Shown here one piece after another: positions 1-9,216 of a stretch of 64,000 nucleotides of DNA. Positions within the stretch are counted from its first letter, which is position 1; each line of letters starts with the position of its first letter. The notes beneath the pieces are model-generated. The model saw only the letters and a program-made list of their open reading frames with translations. It was not told where the DNA came from and ran no database searches. The stretch is taken from positions 186,001 to 250,000 of the forward strand of contig NZ_CP096020.1 of NCBI RefSeq assembly GCF_023115355.1, read 5' to 3'. A program made the translations under genes and the position numbers. The DNA is from Halocatena salina (lineage in GTDB: Archaea; Halobacteriota; Halobacteria; Halobacteriales; Haloarculaceae).

Positions 1-272
1 CCGACGTCTTCGTCGTGCTTGTGATGGGAGCGATCGGCTATCTGATGAACGCACACGGCTATTCGATCATTGCACTGCTGTTGGGATTGATCCTCGGGCC
101 GATTGCCGAGGAGAACCTCTATCGTTCACTTCAGCTCAGTGGCGGAAACTTCGATATTTTCGTCGCGAGTCCACTCCGGATCATCCTCGTCGTGATGACG
201 GTACTCGTTATCGTCGGCCCGTACCTGCAACCAGCGATCGATGTGCTCTGGAAGAATATTTCTGAACAATGA
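1..272 (+). CDS. TctA-type tricarboxylate transporter permease, C-terminal end (partial)
   Basis: This is the end of the large membrane subunit of a tripartite tricarboxylate transporter, which imports carboxylates together with a binding protein and a small membrane subunit. The frame is already open at the left edge, so the start lies outside the window. About 90 residues remain: a hydrophobic helix, the segment GLILGPIAEENLYRSL, which matches the conserved end of TctA proteins, then SGGNFDIF and a final membrane helix. The stop overlaps the next start as ATGA, so the two genes are probably translated together. A link between the imported acid and the PrpF-like isomerase is inferred from this coupling only. 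Confidence 0.8.
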   Translation, partial: DVFVVLVMGAIGYLMNAHGYSIIALLLGLILGPIAEENLYRSLQLSGGNFDIFVASPLRIILVVMTVLVIVGPYLQPAIDVLWKNISEQ

Positions 273-1465
273 CACGGGATGTAGATCCTGCGAACATACC
301 GGGATACGGATCGAGGACGGCAGCCAGAGCTGGCAGTCAGGAGCATCTCAAGTGTGCCCTGGTCCGTGGTGGGACGAGTAAGGGTATGCTGATCCGCGGC
401 GGTGACCTTCCTCTTGAGCACCAGGATGAAGCGATTCTCTCGGTTTTTGGCAGTCACGAACCCCGTCAGGTTGACGGGATCGGGGGGGCAACCTCCACAA
501 CCTCGAAGCTAATGATTGTCTCGCCGAGTTCGCGGCCCACTGTCGATATCGAATACACGTTTGGTCAGGTCGGTGTTAAAGAGGCGATGATCGACTACGG
601 AGGAAATTGTGGGAACATGACCACGGCCATTGGTCCGTTCGCCTACGATGAAGGAATGCTTGAGATTCCGGAGGAATCGACACTAACAGAAGACCCCTAC
701 CGACTGAGTCTCACCCTCTTTAATACAAATACGGAGACGCGTCTGACACAGACATTCCCCGTTAATGGGAGGAGAGCTCTCACCGAGGGATCGTTTTCTA
801 TCCACGGTGTCCCTGGAACAGGCGCTCGGGTCGATACCACGTTTCACGATCCGAGCAGGACGAAAACCGGCGCACTGTATCCTCTTGGTGGACCAACAAC
901 GACACTCGAAACTAGCACCGGGTCAGTCGAAGCGACAGTACTCGATGTCACGACGCCCGTCGTCTTCGTCCGAGCAGAAGCACTTGGACTCACCGGCACA
1001 GAGCGTCCCGACGACATCGACAATGATTCTGCGCTACTCGAACGTATCGAAGAGATCCGCTCGGTCGCATGTTCGCGTCTCGGGATTGTTACGAACGCCG
1101 CACAGGCGACTCACGATTCGCCGGGCTTCCCGAAGCTCGCGTTCGTCACCGAGCCACAGTCCTACGAAACGGATACGGATTGTGTCAAGGCAACCGAGAT
1201 CGACCTTACCGCTCGAATCATGAGTATGCAGTATCTCCATCCTATTTACGCAGTGACTGGTGCTGGCTGCACGGCTGCGGCAACACGCCTTCCAGGAACG
1301 ATCCCTAACCAGGTCGCTACGGACACCACAGAGGAAGTGGCTATCGGTCATCCACAAGGTATCATGACGGTCACTGCTGATGTCGAAGCTGAGACGGTGA
1401 ATGCAGTAACTGTGTCGAGAACACAACGACGTCTCATGGAAGGTAACGCCTTCTATACGCTGTAG
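269..1465 (+). CDS. PrpF-family isomerase (2-methylaconitate / aconitate-type)
   Basis: The 398-residue product belongs to the PrpF family, cytoplasmic isomerases that move a double bond in methylaconitate-like tricarboxylates. The N-terminal half carries the family hallmarks: LVRGGTSKGMLIRGGDLP near the start, DGIGGATSTTSKLMIV, and the glycine-rich DYGGNCGNMTTAIGPFA with the cysteine expected in the active site of this diaminopimelate-epimerase-like fold. The C-terminal half has a second GCTAAATRLPG segment, as expected of the two-domain fold. The length is normal for the family. The start overlaps the upstream TctA stop by four bases. Family membership is clear; the exact substrate (methylaconitate, oxalomesaconate or another) cannot be told from sequence. 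Confidence 0.85.
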   Translation: MTRDVDPANIPGYGSRTAARAGSQEHLKCALVRGGTSKGMLIRGGDLPLEHQDEAILSVFGSHEPRQVDGIGGATSTTSKLMIVSPSSRPTVDIEYTFGQVGVKEAMIDYGGNCGNMTTAIGPFAYDEGMLEIPEESTLTEDPYRLSLTLFNTNTETRLTQTFPVNGRRALTEGSFSIHGVPGTGARVDTTFHDPSRTKTGALYPLGGPTTTLETSTGSVEATVLDVTTPVVFVRAEALGLTGTERPDDIDNDSALLERIEEIRSVACSRLGIVTNAAQATHDSPGFPKLAFVTEPQSYETDTDCVKATEIDLTARIMSMQYLHPIYAVTGAGCTAAATRLPGTIPNQVATDTTEEVAIGHPQGIMTVTADVEAETVNAVTVSRTQRRLMEGNAFYTL

Positions 1466-1879
1466 CGCCACACTACGGTGTTGGATCGTCCTCTGGGGAG
1501 GGTGTCATTGGAGTCCATCTCTATCTCAGCTTTCCTCCTCCTTCGTGTGGTAACTGTTCTATGACATCGCTGAGAAGCAATCTGACCCGATATAGATGTT
1601 CCGCCTCTCGAGCTACAGTGGTATCTGTGGTGTCGTGAATCCCGTTACGGTGATTAAATCGAGCCTCCACAGCCGAGGCGGAGGATACGTAAATTCGACT
1701 CACAGTCGCTTATCAAGCTCCTATCCGCCCGAAGAGAGACGCGCGGCATCTCTCAGGTATTCACCCCCTGGATCATATGATTCATGTTTTTCGGCCCCTG
1801 TTGAAGAGCCGACACCGCTTGTGCAGTCAGCACCGCCACACCTCGCTGCTACTGCCGTCACGCGACCGAGAGACAATAA
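1466..1879. other. No recognisable gene; probable decayed transposase 3' part
   Basis: No frame on either strand gives a convincing protein. The stretch lies where the C-terminal part of the minus-strand transposase remnant at 1880-2100 would be, and short conceptual pieces in several frames suggest it is eroded IS sequence. Confidence 0.4.
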
Positions 1880-2100
1880 TTTATACCATGAAGTGCTTGC
1901 GTTTCTTGAAGCCGTTCTCAATACCCCACCGATGGCGATACCACTGGATCACCCGATCGATGTGGATGAACGCCTTCGCATCTATCTGTTGTTCGTCGGT
2001 ATTGCGCGCACGTCGGGATGGTTCGTCTCGGATACCAGCGGCACATCCATGCCGATGATCCTGAGCACCGCCACTAGTAGTACTGGTTACCATCCTTATC
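1880..2100 (-). pseudogene. IS4-type transposase remnant
   Basis: About 70 residues of a DDE transposase survive on the minus strand. The segment WYRHRWGIENGFKKRKHFMV matches the Y-(2)-R-(3)-E-(6)-K signature around the catalytic glutamate of IS4-family enzymes, including haloarchaeal ISH elements. A stop follows directly, where intact relatives continue with RTTS and a long hydrophobic C-terminus. Upstream sequence to about 2300 gives only broken pieces. No terminal repeats are visible. It differs in sequence from the complete element at 31446-33188, so it comes from another ISH lineage. Confidence 0.6.
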
Positions 2101-2382
2101 CCCGAGGATGTCGTCCCCGTGGTCCTCTGCGTCGCCAGTGCACGGAAAGCCTTGTCCGAACCCGTCGGTTGGCTGCCTCGTCACATTCAACGGTGACAAA
2201 GCGGTCGGAACAGATGATGGTGTTGTCGATCAGCCTATTTGACGAAAGAATATAATGGTCATATAGCATAGATTGGATCATGGCGACGAAACGACGGTGC
2301 ACGACTGGCGGTGTAGCTTGGCATCGTGCGCGATACAGAGGGAAGATACTAACAATTCACCTACTGCTTCACCAGCCCAGCC
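2101..2382. other. Decayed sequence upstream of the tetR remnant
   Basis: No gene is recognised. The left part probably belongs to the minus-strand transposase remnant. The right part, just before 2383, would be the promoter region of the TetR remnant. I see no clear TATA box. Confidence 0.3.
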
Positions 2383-2655
2383 ATGCCGACCTTTACTGAG
2401 GAGAAGCGCGAACGAGTCCGAGAAGCGCTTTGTGACACCGGGCGTGGGCTCTTGGGTCGCTATGGCATCCGTAAGACATCGATCTCGGAACTCACTGAGG
2501 CGGTGGGAATCGGAAAGGGCACGTTCTACCAGTTCTACGACTCGAAAGAGGAGCTCTACGTCGACATCCTCGCCCAGTACCGCGAAGAGGCCGTTCCTCG
2601 ATTGCTGAACATTCGAGGCGCACGATGACCCAGAGGACGCGATCGACGAGCTATC
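2383..2655 (+). pseudogene. TetR/AcrR-family regulator, truncated and frameshifted
   Basis: The first 75 residues are a clear TetR DNA-binding domain: a helix from residue 5, then the helix-turn-helix RKTSISELTEAVGIGKGTFY followed by FYDSKEELY. TetR proteins are normally about 190 residues, but this frame stops at 2628 after 81. A small deletion near 2605-2612 moved the frame: one base away the sequence reads FEAHDDPEDAIDEL, which is how TetR ligand domains usually continue. At about 2655 the TetR text gives way to the N-terminal region of a PEP-synthase-like protein. A deletion appears to have joined two genes, so the regulator lacks its ligand-binding domain and is almost certainly dead. 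Confidence 0.75.
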
Positions 2656-5134
2656 GGAAATCGACCCGGCGGACACGAAAGCGATCGCGGATGCAGGGGC
2701 CGCCTCCGAATCCGTATTCGAGAACAGGATATCCCACAAGAGATGCGATCGAGGACGCCCTCGACGCGATGGCGAACGATCCGGAGCAGGCGTATGCCGT
2801 CCGCTCTAGTGCCACCGCCGAAGATCTTCCGGCGGCGTCGTTTACGGGCCAACAGGAGACGTTTCTCAACGTCCGCGGCACAGATGCCATCGTCGATCGG
2901 GTGCGTGCGTGCATGGCGAGTCTGTTCACCGATCGTGCGATCACCTACCGAGCCAGAAACGACGTGTCCCACGAGGAGGTCGCGATCGCGGTCGTCGTCC
3001 AGCGGATGGTCTCTCCCGACGTGTCTGGTATTCTCTTCACCGCCGATCCACAGACTGGCAATCGTCACATCGCGTCCATCGAGGCGGGGATCGGTCTCGG
3101 AGCGGCGTTGGTGTCGGGGGAAGTGACCGCCGACACCGTTCCCGTCGAGAAGCGGACCGGCGAAATCCTCGACTACGAGGTTGGCGACCAACAGGTCGCA
3201 GTTCGACCGACTCCGAACGGCGGCACCGAGACGGTCGAACTCGATTCGACCGACCGGGTCCTCACCGACGAGCAGGTCCGGACGCTCGTGGAGCTGGGCG
3301 AGGAGATCGAAGCGCTGTTTGAGGGGCTACAGGACATCGAATGGTGTCTTGAAGACGGGGCGTTCTCCATCGTCCAGGCCCGCCCGATCACGTCGCTCTT
3401 TCCCGTACCATTGCCCAAGCCGGACGACGATCGCCTGCACGTCTATTTCAGTATGGGGCATGTACAGGCATTTGCCGAAGCGATGCCGCCGCTCGTCAGG
3501 GACGTCTGGAAAGACTTCACCCAACTCTGGGTGATGGAGTTTGGGATAGATGCTGACACGCAATGGGCCGTCGAGGCCGGTGGGCGGATTTACGTGGATA
3601 TGACACCGCTCTTAGGAGTCAGTGTTCTTCGGCGTGGGGTCCCGAAGTGGCTATCAGCAACGAGTGAACCTCTCAGCGCTGCTGTCAATGATCTATTGGC
3701 CCGACGCGGCGAGGCGTTCAAAGAAGAGCGGACTGTCCGTGAGACACTCACGCTGTTGCGTCGGTTCGCTGGCGCGGTTTGGACAGAAGGACGGCCGTTG
3801 ATCGCAACGATGCTTAACGGGTTCTTCGGAGCGTTCGTCGGTGAGCCGAATCCTCCAGACCACGAGGAAGCCATATGGAACACATGGGGAGAAAACGTTG
3901 CTGCCTACGTACGTGCGCCCGAAACACCCGCTGAACGTGCTCGTGCCGTCTTTGAGACCGACAATAGTGAGCTTACCACCTATCCGCGCATCGGCTCGTT
4001 GTATGCTGCCATGGTAGCAGAAAAATTGCTCCAGCAGCTGTTTCCGGATGCTCCCAAGGCTGTAAACGATGTCGGTAGAGGCTTTCCGAATGAGCTGGTG
4101 ACACGGATCAACCTCGGACTGGGGGACCTCGCGGATGTGGCGCGTGACCATCCCGCTGTTGCTGACGCGCTGAGAGAGGATGCATCGCTTGCAGAGATCG
4201 AATCCCGAGAGGGTGGTGAGGCGTTCCGAGCTGCGTTTGAGGATTATCTTGAGAAGTTCGGCCATCGTGTGACCGGCGAGTTGGATATCAGCCGTCCGCG
4301 ATGGTGCGAAGATCCGTCTGGACTGCTCGCGACAGTTCGCGCGAACCTCGACCACGAACAAGCAGGCGAACACCGCAAGCACCTCCGCCAGATGGAACAG
4401 GAGGCGAGCGCAGCGGCCGAGCGTCTCGAACAACAGGCCGACCACGGACTCCTGGGTTCGATCCGGAAACGACTCGTCCGCCAACTGATCCGGACGTATC
4501 GGAACTACGTTCAGACCCGCGAATACCCCAAACATGGTACTGCGCACCTCTTCGCAGCGTGGCACGAAGCATCCCGGGATGCCGGAGAAGTGCTCGTCGA
4601 CCAGGGTCGCTTGACCGATCCTGACGACGTTTGGTTCCTCCGAAAAGACGAATTGTTCGCCGCGCTGGAGGGCGACTCGATCGACGTCAATATCGCGGCC
4701 CGGCGCGCCGAATTCGAGCACCAGACGACAATGGATGCGCCGCCGGTGCTGACGAGCGAGGGTGAAGCGCCGAGCGCGAACCCCGAACGTGCGCGGATGT
4801 CCCGGATGGTGCACTCGTCGGAACAGGCGTTTCGAGCGGCGTCGTCGAAGGGACGGCCCGCGTCGTTCACGATCCCACAGGCGAGACGGTCGAGACCGGT
4901 GAAATCCTCGTCGCGCCCCCCTCCGATCCCGGCTGGACCCCGTTGTTCCTTAATGCGGCGGGTATGGTCGTGGAGGTCGGCGGCCAAATGAGCCCCGGCG
5001 CACTCGTCGCACGGGAATACGGGTTGCCCGCGGTGGTATCGGTCCCCGAAGCGACCCGCCGCATCGAGACGGGACAACGAGTGCGAATTGATGGCACCCA
5101 AGGAACCGTCGAGATCATGGAGAACGGCCAATGA
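2656..5134 (+). pseudogene. PEP-synthase / rifampicin-phosphotransferase-like enzyme, broken
   Basis: The intact parent would be an about 860-residue enzyme with an ATP-grasp-like PEP/pyruvate-binding domain (AYAVRSSATAEDLPAASF is the family signature), a middle region, and a C-terminal swivelling phosphohistidine domain. Here the N-terminus is truncated and joined to the TetR remnant. The frame changes near 2725-2745 (the expected IPQE..RDAIEDALDAM is split between frames) and again near 4795, where the phosphohistidine domain continues one frame over as DVPDGALVGTGVSSGVVEG. In addition, the catalytic histidine codon at 4994-4996 is CCC, so the motif reads GGQMSPGALVARE instead of GG..SHGALVARE. 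Three independent defects make this a pseudogene. The 788-codon open stretch (2625-4991) is therefore misleading. Confidence 0.8.
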
Positions 5135-5445
5135 CGTACCATCTCCCGGACCCCGTGCTCGTCGTCGATGGGCTCTTGGGATCACTGGCTCCCCTTCGAA
5201 CGGCTGGACGTCGTCTGCTCAAGAGAACTGGAACAGCTACGACCGGATGAGGAAGCCATCTACTGACGCTACGCTGTACGTTCGGGGTCGATCGGTTCGC
5301 CATTGACGGTGGCGTCAGTAAGCATCCTTTCGGCATGGTTATAAATGGTTTCGGCACCGCTGGGCATACCACCGCGTTATGTCGCCGAACTATCAAGTTC
5401 GTCCAAGAAACAAGCGCGATACGTTTGGCATCAGATGGAACATAC
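5135..5445 (+). other. Decayed coding-like sequence, no identifiable gene
   Basis: An ATG at 5131 overlaps the end of the phosphohistidine domain and opens a 39-codon frame. Other frames give fragments such as RELEQLRPDEEAIY that look like protein. It may be the eroded next gene of the same operon. I do not recognise it. Confidence 0.3.
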
Positions 5446-6300
5446 CTAGTCCGATAAATGCTTCCCTGTGAGGAGTTCACACTGTTCGTACTCTTGCCGT
5501 GTTTCTGTTCCACTTATCTCCGCTATCTCCTCAGGAACCGAGACGACCGAATACCCTACCTCACGCCCAACAGTGACCGTATCGATGTCTGGAACGATCA
5601 TCACCTCGACGTTCGGATGATTGCTATATACGTCTTCAATGAGTTCTTTTCGCTCCTGTGCAGTGAACGGGTTTTTCTCGCTGAGCTCGGTGTCGCGGAT
5701 AGCAACAACGACCTCTCTGTTGTCGGCAACGGAATCGATGATAGTACGATGACCATCATGGAGTGGCTGCCACCGACCGAGAAACACGTGGCTCGGCTCG
5801 GACTGACGATTCAGCTCCATATTGATTTCCTTGAGGTTTTCCTTCTTTGAGTGCATCGCAGTCTGCACTTCGAGCACACCCTCTCCTTGCTCAGGCACCT
5901 CGAAGGGCGCATCGATACCGGTGAAGTTCTCTATCTTCCCCTTCCGAGCTTGTTCATACATGCCCTTCACATCGCGCTCCTCACACACATCAATCGGTGC
6001 TTTGACGTGGACGAACGCAACGTCGCTTACCTTCTCACGAATCATCTCGCGTTGTGATTCGTATGGTGTAATGAACGAGGCGACGACATCGAACCCTTGC
6101 TTGTTTAACCCTTCAGCTATCCCGGCAGCACGTCTGAGATTCTCAGTGCGGTCCTCCTTCGAGAACCCGAGGTCGGTGTTGAGCGTGTCGCGAAGATAAT
6201 CTCCGTCCAAGTGGACCGTCTTCGGACCAACTAATCCTTCAGCGAGGGTTGTCTTCCCGGAACACGGTAGCCCGAAGAGCCATGTTGTTTCGCCCACCAT
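5446..6300 (-). CDS. APS kinase fused to an HxGH-type nucleotidyltransferase
   Basis: Residues 1 to about 165 form an adenylylsulfate kinase: the P-loop GLPCSGKTT is at residues 10-18, followed by LDGDYLRDTLNTDLGFS and NLRRAAGIA, which bind APS in CysC proteins. Residues 170-284 form a second nucleotidyltransferase domain with GRWQPLHDGH (the HxGH motif), NPFTAQERKELI, and ISGTETR near the end (the ISxTxxR motif), most like archaeal NMN-adenylyltransferase or cytidylyltransferase domains. The kinase would make PAPS, the donor used by the sulfotransferase two genes upstream. The second domain may supply or recycle a nucleotide, or activate a sugar; this is inference. The start codon overlaps the stop of the preceding gene. 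The length of 284 residues exceeds plain CysC (about 180-200). Confidence 0.85.
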   Translation of the reverse strand: MVGETTWLFGLPCSGKTTLAEGLVGPKTVHLDGDYLRDTLNTDLGFSKEDRTENLRRAAGIAEGLNKQGFDVVASFITPYESQREMIREKVSDVAFVHVKAPIDVCEERDVKGMYEQARKGKIENFTGIDAPFEVPEQGEGVLEVQTAMHSKKENLKEINMELNRQSEPSHVFLGRWQPLHDGHRTIIDSVADNREVVVAIRDTELSEKNPFTAQERKELIEDVYSNHPNVEVMIVPDIDTVTVGREVGYSVVSVPEEIAEISGTETRQEYEQCELLTGKHLSD

Positions 6301-6668
6301 CAGTCCACCTCCCTTGTGAGAGAGGCGAGTTCATTCGCACTCGCTCGGATTGTACCGACACTGGTCGTTTCGATGTCGTACTGTCCGGCGAGTTTCGACG
6401 CCGCGTTCGGTGTATCGTTTGACATGAGAATCGTCTCATCCGCTGTAATCGTGAAATCCATCGCTTGTTTTCCGTCGTAGCACGATTCTAGTGTCTCGGT
6501 ATTCTCGATGTGGGGGTGTTCGAGAAACTGGTGTTCGTTGGGAGTAGATCCGCGAGACCCAGCAACCGTACAGAGGAGCGCGGTTTCGAGATATAACTCA
6601 CAATCTTTAGGTGCCTCACAAGGGGAGTATGTTGTACCGTGGGAGGCTGCCGCTTCGCTCAGATCCAT
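6300..6668 (-). CDS. Unknown 122-residue protein of the sulfation operon
   Basis: This small protein lies between the sulfotransferase and the APS-kinase fusion. It overlaps the former by 10 bases and the latter by one base, so it is almost certainly co-translated with them. It has four cysteines (residues about 17, 23, 33 and 63) and an acidic composition; no signal peptide or membrane segment is visible. I do not recognise the family. The tight overlaps argue that it works with PAPS synthesis or sulfate transfer, for example as an accessory or acceptor-binding subunit, but nothing in the sequence shows a catalytic motif. Confidence 0.7.
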   Translation of the reverse strand: MDLSEAAASHGTTYSPCEAPKDCELYLETALLCTVAGSRGSTPNEHQFLEHPHIENTETLESCYDGKQAMDFTITADETILMSNDTPNAASKLAGQYDIETTSVGTIRASANELASLTREVD

Positions 6669-7882
6669 TCTGACTCCTCCGTGTATTCCAGTTGCTCGAC
6701 GATGTCGGTATACGTCCCATCGGCTCGTTCGAGTACACTCTTGATGAGATCCGCTCTGTTTCGCCAGCGAGCGGGTTCCGGTTCCTTCGTCGTCATCACT
6801 TTATTGGGGTTCTCAACGTTCTCAGAAAGCAGCGCCGACTCGCCGAGATCGGCGAACTCGACGATTTCCTCGACGGTAGCGTCGGTCTCGGTGATGACGT
6901 CCTCAAACCGAACTCGAAGGACATCATCGAACGCGTCGCGGTCAGTAAGGATGTGGCGGTGAGCTTGGGTCCACTGTGCCAGGCAGATATCGATGAGTTT
7001 TCCCTCGTTAACCCAGTCCGGCGGAAGGTCGTAGCTCCACAGCGAGCCGTCGTATCCTTCGAAATCGAGGTCACCCACGTCGTACGTCTGGAACCCCCTG
7101 TTTAGACGCCATCCATCATAGAGACCGTTAATCGACGCCGCCGGGTTCCGCGTGAGATGAACGACTTTGATGTCTGTCTCGGGAAATAGCTGATTGCGGA
7201 TCCATGAAAGTCGGTATGCATCAACGCTCGCTTTCAGGATGAGCGTCCGTTCGAAGTCGTCAGCCGTGAGACTGCGTTTGTGATCGTGCGAGGAGACGAA
7301 CGGTCGGTCCTCGATCGTTTCGGTTTCGAGCGGACTGTCTGCGTCCTCTCTTGCGTACTCATCGTACTGTAGCGTCGAAATCCCGAATCCCTCGAGTACT
7401 TCATCGAGGGAGGCGCCCTCGAGCAATTCCTCGCGCACCTGCTCGTACGGAATATCTCGATGCGGGAACTGCAATGGAAGTCGGACGAGCGCGTTGTCTA
7501 CACGATGCGTTCGGTCGCCGGATCGCTCAGTTGCGCCGACATCAGCTAGGATATCTGTCAGAAGCTGCTCCCGGTTGAACGACTCGAAGTCAGCAGGAAC
7601 GACGTCGGACTCGAACGCCGGGTAACAGATCCCGTTCAAGGTGTACCATTGGCCGTGTTCGCCATCGGGACTACACGTTCCTTCATGGTGTCGAAGGATA
7701 TCGAAAAGGAGGCTACTGCCCCCTCTTGGAGCCGATGCGATAAGTAACACACTGTCGAAGTCATCAGCCCGATATTTCGACAGCGTCGATCGTTTGCCAT
7801 CTGATATAATGCCTTCCGTTATATGTTCGTAATTTCGTCGAGCGGCATTTTGCGGGCCACTCATCGTGGGTTCGCTATTCAT
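6659..7882 (-). CDS. PAPS-dependent sulfotransferase family protein
   Basis: The 407-residue product carries both nucleotide-binding motifs of sulfotransferases: the 5'-phosphosulfate loop IASAPRGGSSLLFDIL at residues 48-63 and the 3'-phosphate motif VVHLTRNPAASINGLYDG near residue 245. It transfers a sulfuryl group from PAPS to a hydroxyl or amine, probably in the cytoplasm. It is longer than minimal sulfotransferases because of insertions between the motifs. It is the first gene of a three-gene minus-strand operon whose last gene makes PAPS. In haloarchaea sulfation is known on S-layer glycans and glycolipids, so a glycan or lipid acceptor is plausible but not shown. A start at 7864 is an alternative. 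Confidence 0.85.
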   Translation of the reverse strand: MNSEPTMSGPQNAARRNYEHITEGIISDGKRSTLSKYRADDFDSVLLIASAPRGGSSLLFDILRHHEGTCSPDGEHGQWYTLNGICYPAFESDVVPADFESFNREQLLTDILADVGATERSGDRTHRVDNALVRLPLQFPHRDIPYEQVREELLEGASLDEVLEGFGISTLQYDEYAREDADSPLETETIEDRPFVSSHDHKRSLTADDFERTLILKASVDAYRLSWIRNQLFPETDIKVVHLTRNPAASINGLYDGWRLNRGFQTYDVGDLDFEGYDGSLWSYDLPPDWVNEGKLIDICLAQWTQAHRHILTDRDAFDDVLRVRFEDVITETDATVEEIVEFADLGESALLSENVENPNKVMTTKEPEPARWRNRADLIKSVLERADGTYTDIVEQLEYTEESEWI

Positions 7883-8028
7883 GTGACTCTCTACCTATGG
7901 CGTTTATCGGGAGTAAGGAGCATAAGCGCAGGACTTTCTCACGCTGGCCGCTCTATCTACTACCCCTCACAACGGATGAAAATTTGCGTTCCTGCTGAAA
8001 GTGAGACAGCAAGCGCATGCAGGCGAAA

Positions 8029-8036
8029 TATACTCT
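8029..8036 (+). promoter_or_regulatory. TATA-like box for the GntA-like gene
   Basis: An AT-rich TATACTCT stretch lies 26-33 bases before the ATG at 8062. That spacing fits a leaderless haloarchaeal transcript and supports 8062 over the upstream in-frame ATG at 8017. Confidence 0.4.
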
Positions 8037-8061
8037 TAATTACTTCCTCTCAGCTATACAA

Positions 8062-8817
8062 ATGGGAACGCTCGATACAGACGAGCTCTGGACGAAAAGC
8101 GAACTCGAAGACGCTATCGAGCGTGATGCATTGGCTGACTGGAAGGCACTGCGGTATACGACCTTCCACGAAACGATGACCGATGGGGATACTCCCTATC
8201 CATGTTATTTCGCGGTCGAAGCCGAACGGACCGGATGCTTTCGATATCTCTTTCCCGGCAGCCCAGATGACCCTACTGCCCGCTCACAACTCACAGATGC
8301 GCTCGTGACCTACCTTGATGGTTATAGAACAATTGGCGATATTACCTCACTGGTTATCCTGTTTGAACCGCCGATAAGCGAACAATCTACAGAGACGTAC
8401 AAGCGCCAGTTTTGGGAGTTGCTTGAAGCCCTCTGGGATCGGGATCCTGAGCCGTGGCCCGAGTTGGTTCCCACGGATCCTAACCATCCGAAGTGGCGCT
8501 ACTGTTTCGCCGGCGAACCCATGTTCTTGGTTGCTCGTGCACCATTCTACGAGGCACGACGCAGCCGATACACACCTCATGGGCTCGAAATCACGATCCA
8601 GCCTGCAGGCGTCTTTGAGGGACTCTCTGGAATGTCCGATGAGGGCCAGCGCGCACGAAGTACCATCCGCGACCGGCTTGCCAACTATGATGAGATGCCA
8701 CGACATCCGGATTTGGGTGATTACTCTGACCCGCGACGGCATGAGTGGAAGCAATATCTGCTTCCAGAGACAAATGAGGAAAGCATTGCTCGCTGTCCAC
8801 TCCCAGAACGGTCGTGA
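8062..8817 (+). CDS. YqcI/YcgG family heme-dependent N-hydroxylase (GntA-like)
   Basis: The 251-residue product matches the YqcI/YcgG family. Family members include GntA, a heme enzyme that hydroxylates the side-chain nitrogen of arginine in guanitoxin biosynthesis. Recognisable blocks are YPCYFAVEAERTGCFRYLF in the first third, DPNHPKWRYCFAGEPMFLVA in the middle, and RRSRYTPHGLEITIQPAGVF, all in family order. It ends in four bases of overlap with the next frame. The start at 8062 is chosen for the TATA spacing; an earlier ATG at 8017 would put the TATA inside the gene. No other toxin-biosynthesis genes are adjacent, so the physiological substrate is open. Confidence 0.8.
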   Translation: MGTLDTDELWTKSELEDAIERDALADWKALRYTTFHETMTDGDTPYPCYFAVEAERTGCFRYLFPGSPDDPTARSQLTDALVTYLDGYRTIGDITSLVILFEPPISEQSTETYKRQFWELLEALWDRDPEPWPELVPTDPNHPKWRYCFAGEPMFLVARAPFYEARRSRYTPHGLEITIQPAGVFEGLSGMSDEGQRARSTIRDRLANYDEMPRHPDLGDYSDPRRHEWKQYLLPETNEESIARCPLPERS

Positions 8818-9089
8818 CATCCTCGAACGAAAACGGATCGAGGAAGAAGCATCTGCGCGAACACGGGAAGTCTACCAGAAATATAAATTTATTGTCGATA
8901 GACTCAAATCGACTTGTTGAACGCGTTCGCGATCATCTCCAGTCGATGCAAGGGTTCTCACCACAGAAACGCAAAACAGAGGGCTTCAGGGTGGATCGCA
9001 TCGACGCTCGGCATTCTCGGGAGGATGAACGCATCGATGAAATCGTTGAGAACCTAGTTGATACGGCAACTACGAAACGTCTCATCTAA
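8814..9089 (+). CDS. Hypothetical basic/acidic small protein, possibly broken
   Basis: A 91-codon frame starts inside the GntA-like stop (ATGA). It is highly charged with no membrane segment. The neighbouring frame over the first 120 bases also looks like protein (DILERKRIEEEASARTREVY, a helical charged stretch ending at 8920), so the real gene may be a frameshifted fusion of both. I do not recognise it. Confidence 0.35.
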   Translation: MTSSNENGSRKKHLREHGKSTRNINLLSIDSNRLVERVRDHLQSMQGFSPQKRKTEGFRVDRIDARHSREDERIDEIVENLVDTATTKRLI

Positions 9090-9216
9090 CTTACGTTTCG
9101 TCTTCTCGCGGAGTGTCGTTCTTCGGTGCGCGTTTCCACTCGTACGTACTTCGGTGTCTCGTCAGATCCAACTGCATCGGATCGGTGAGTTCATCTTTCG
9201 GACCGTTCTCTCGATT

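Noticed and set aside
1596-2255. 219-codon + frame
   Set aside because: Low-complexity Ser/Arg-rich translation with no domain, and the minus strand of the same region carries a recognisable transposase motif.
3693-4814. Long 373-codon open frame on the minus strand
   Set aside because: It is antisense to the PEP-synthase-like gene, which has clear family motifs. The minus-strand translation is rich in Arg, His and Cys and matches nothing I know; GC-rich haloarchaeal genes often open antisense frames.
2625-4991. Annotating a functional 788-residue PEP synthase
   Set aside because: The frame begins and ends out of register with the family text and the true C-terminal domain lies in another frame with its catalytic histidine replaced by proline.
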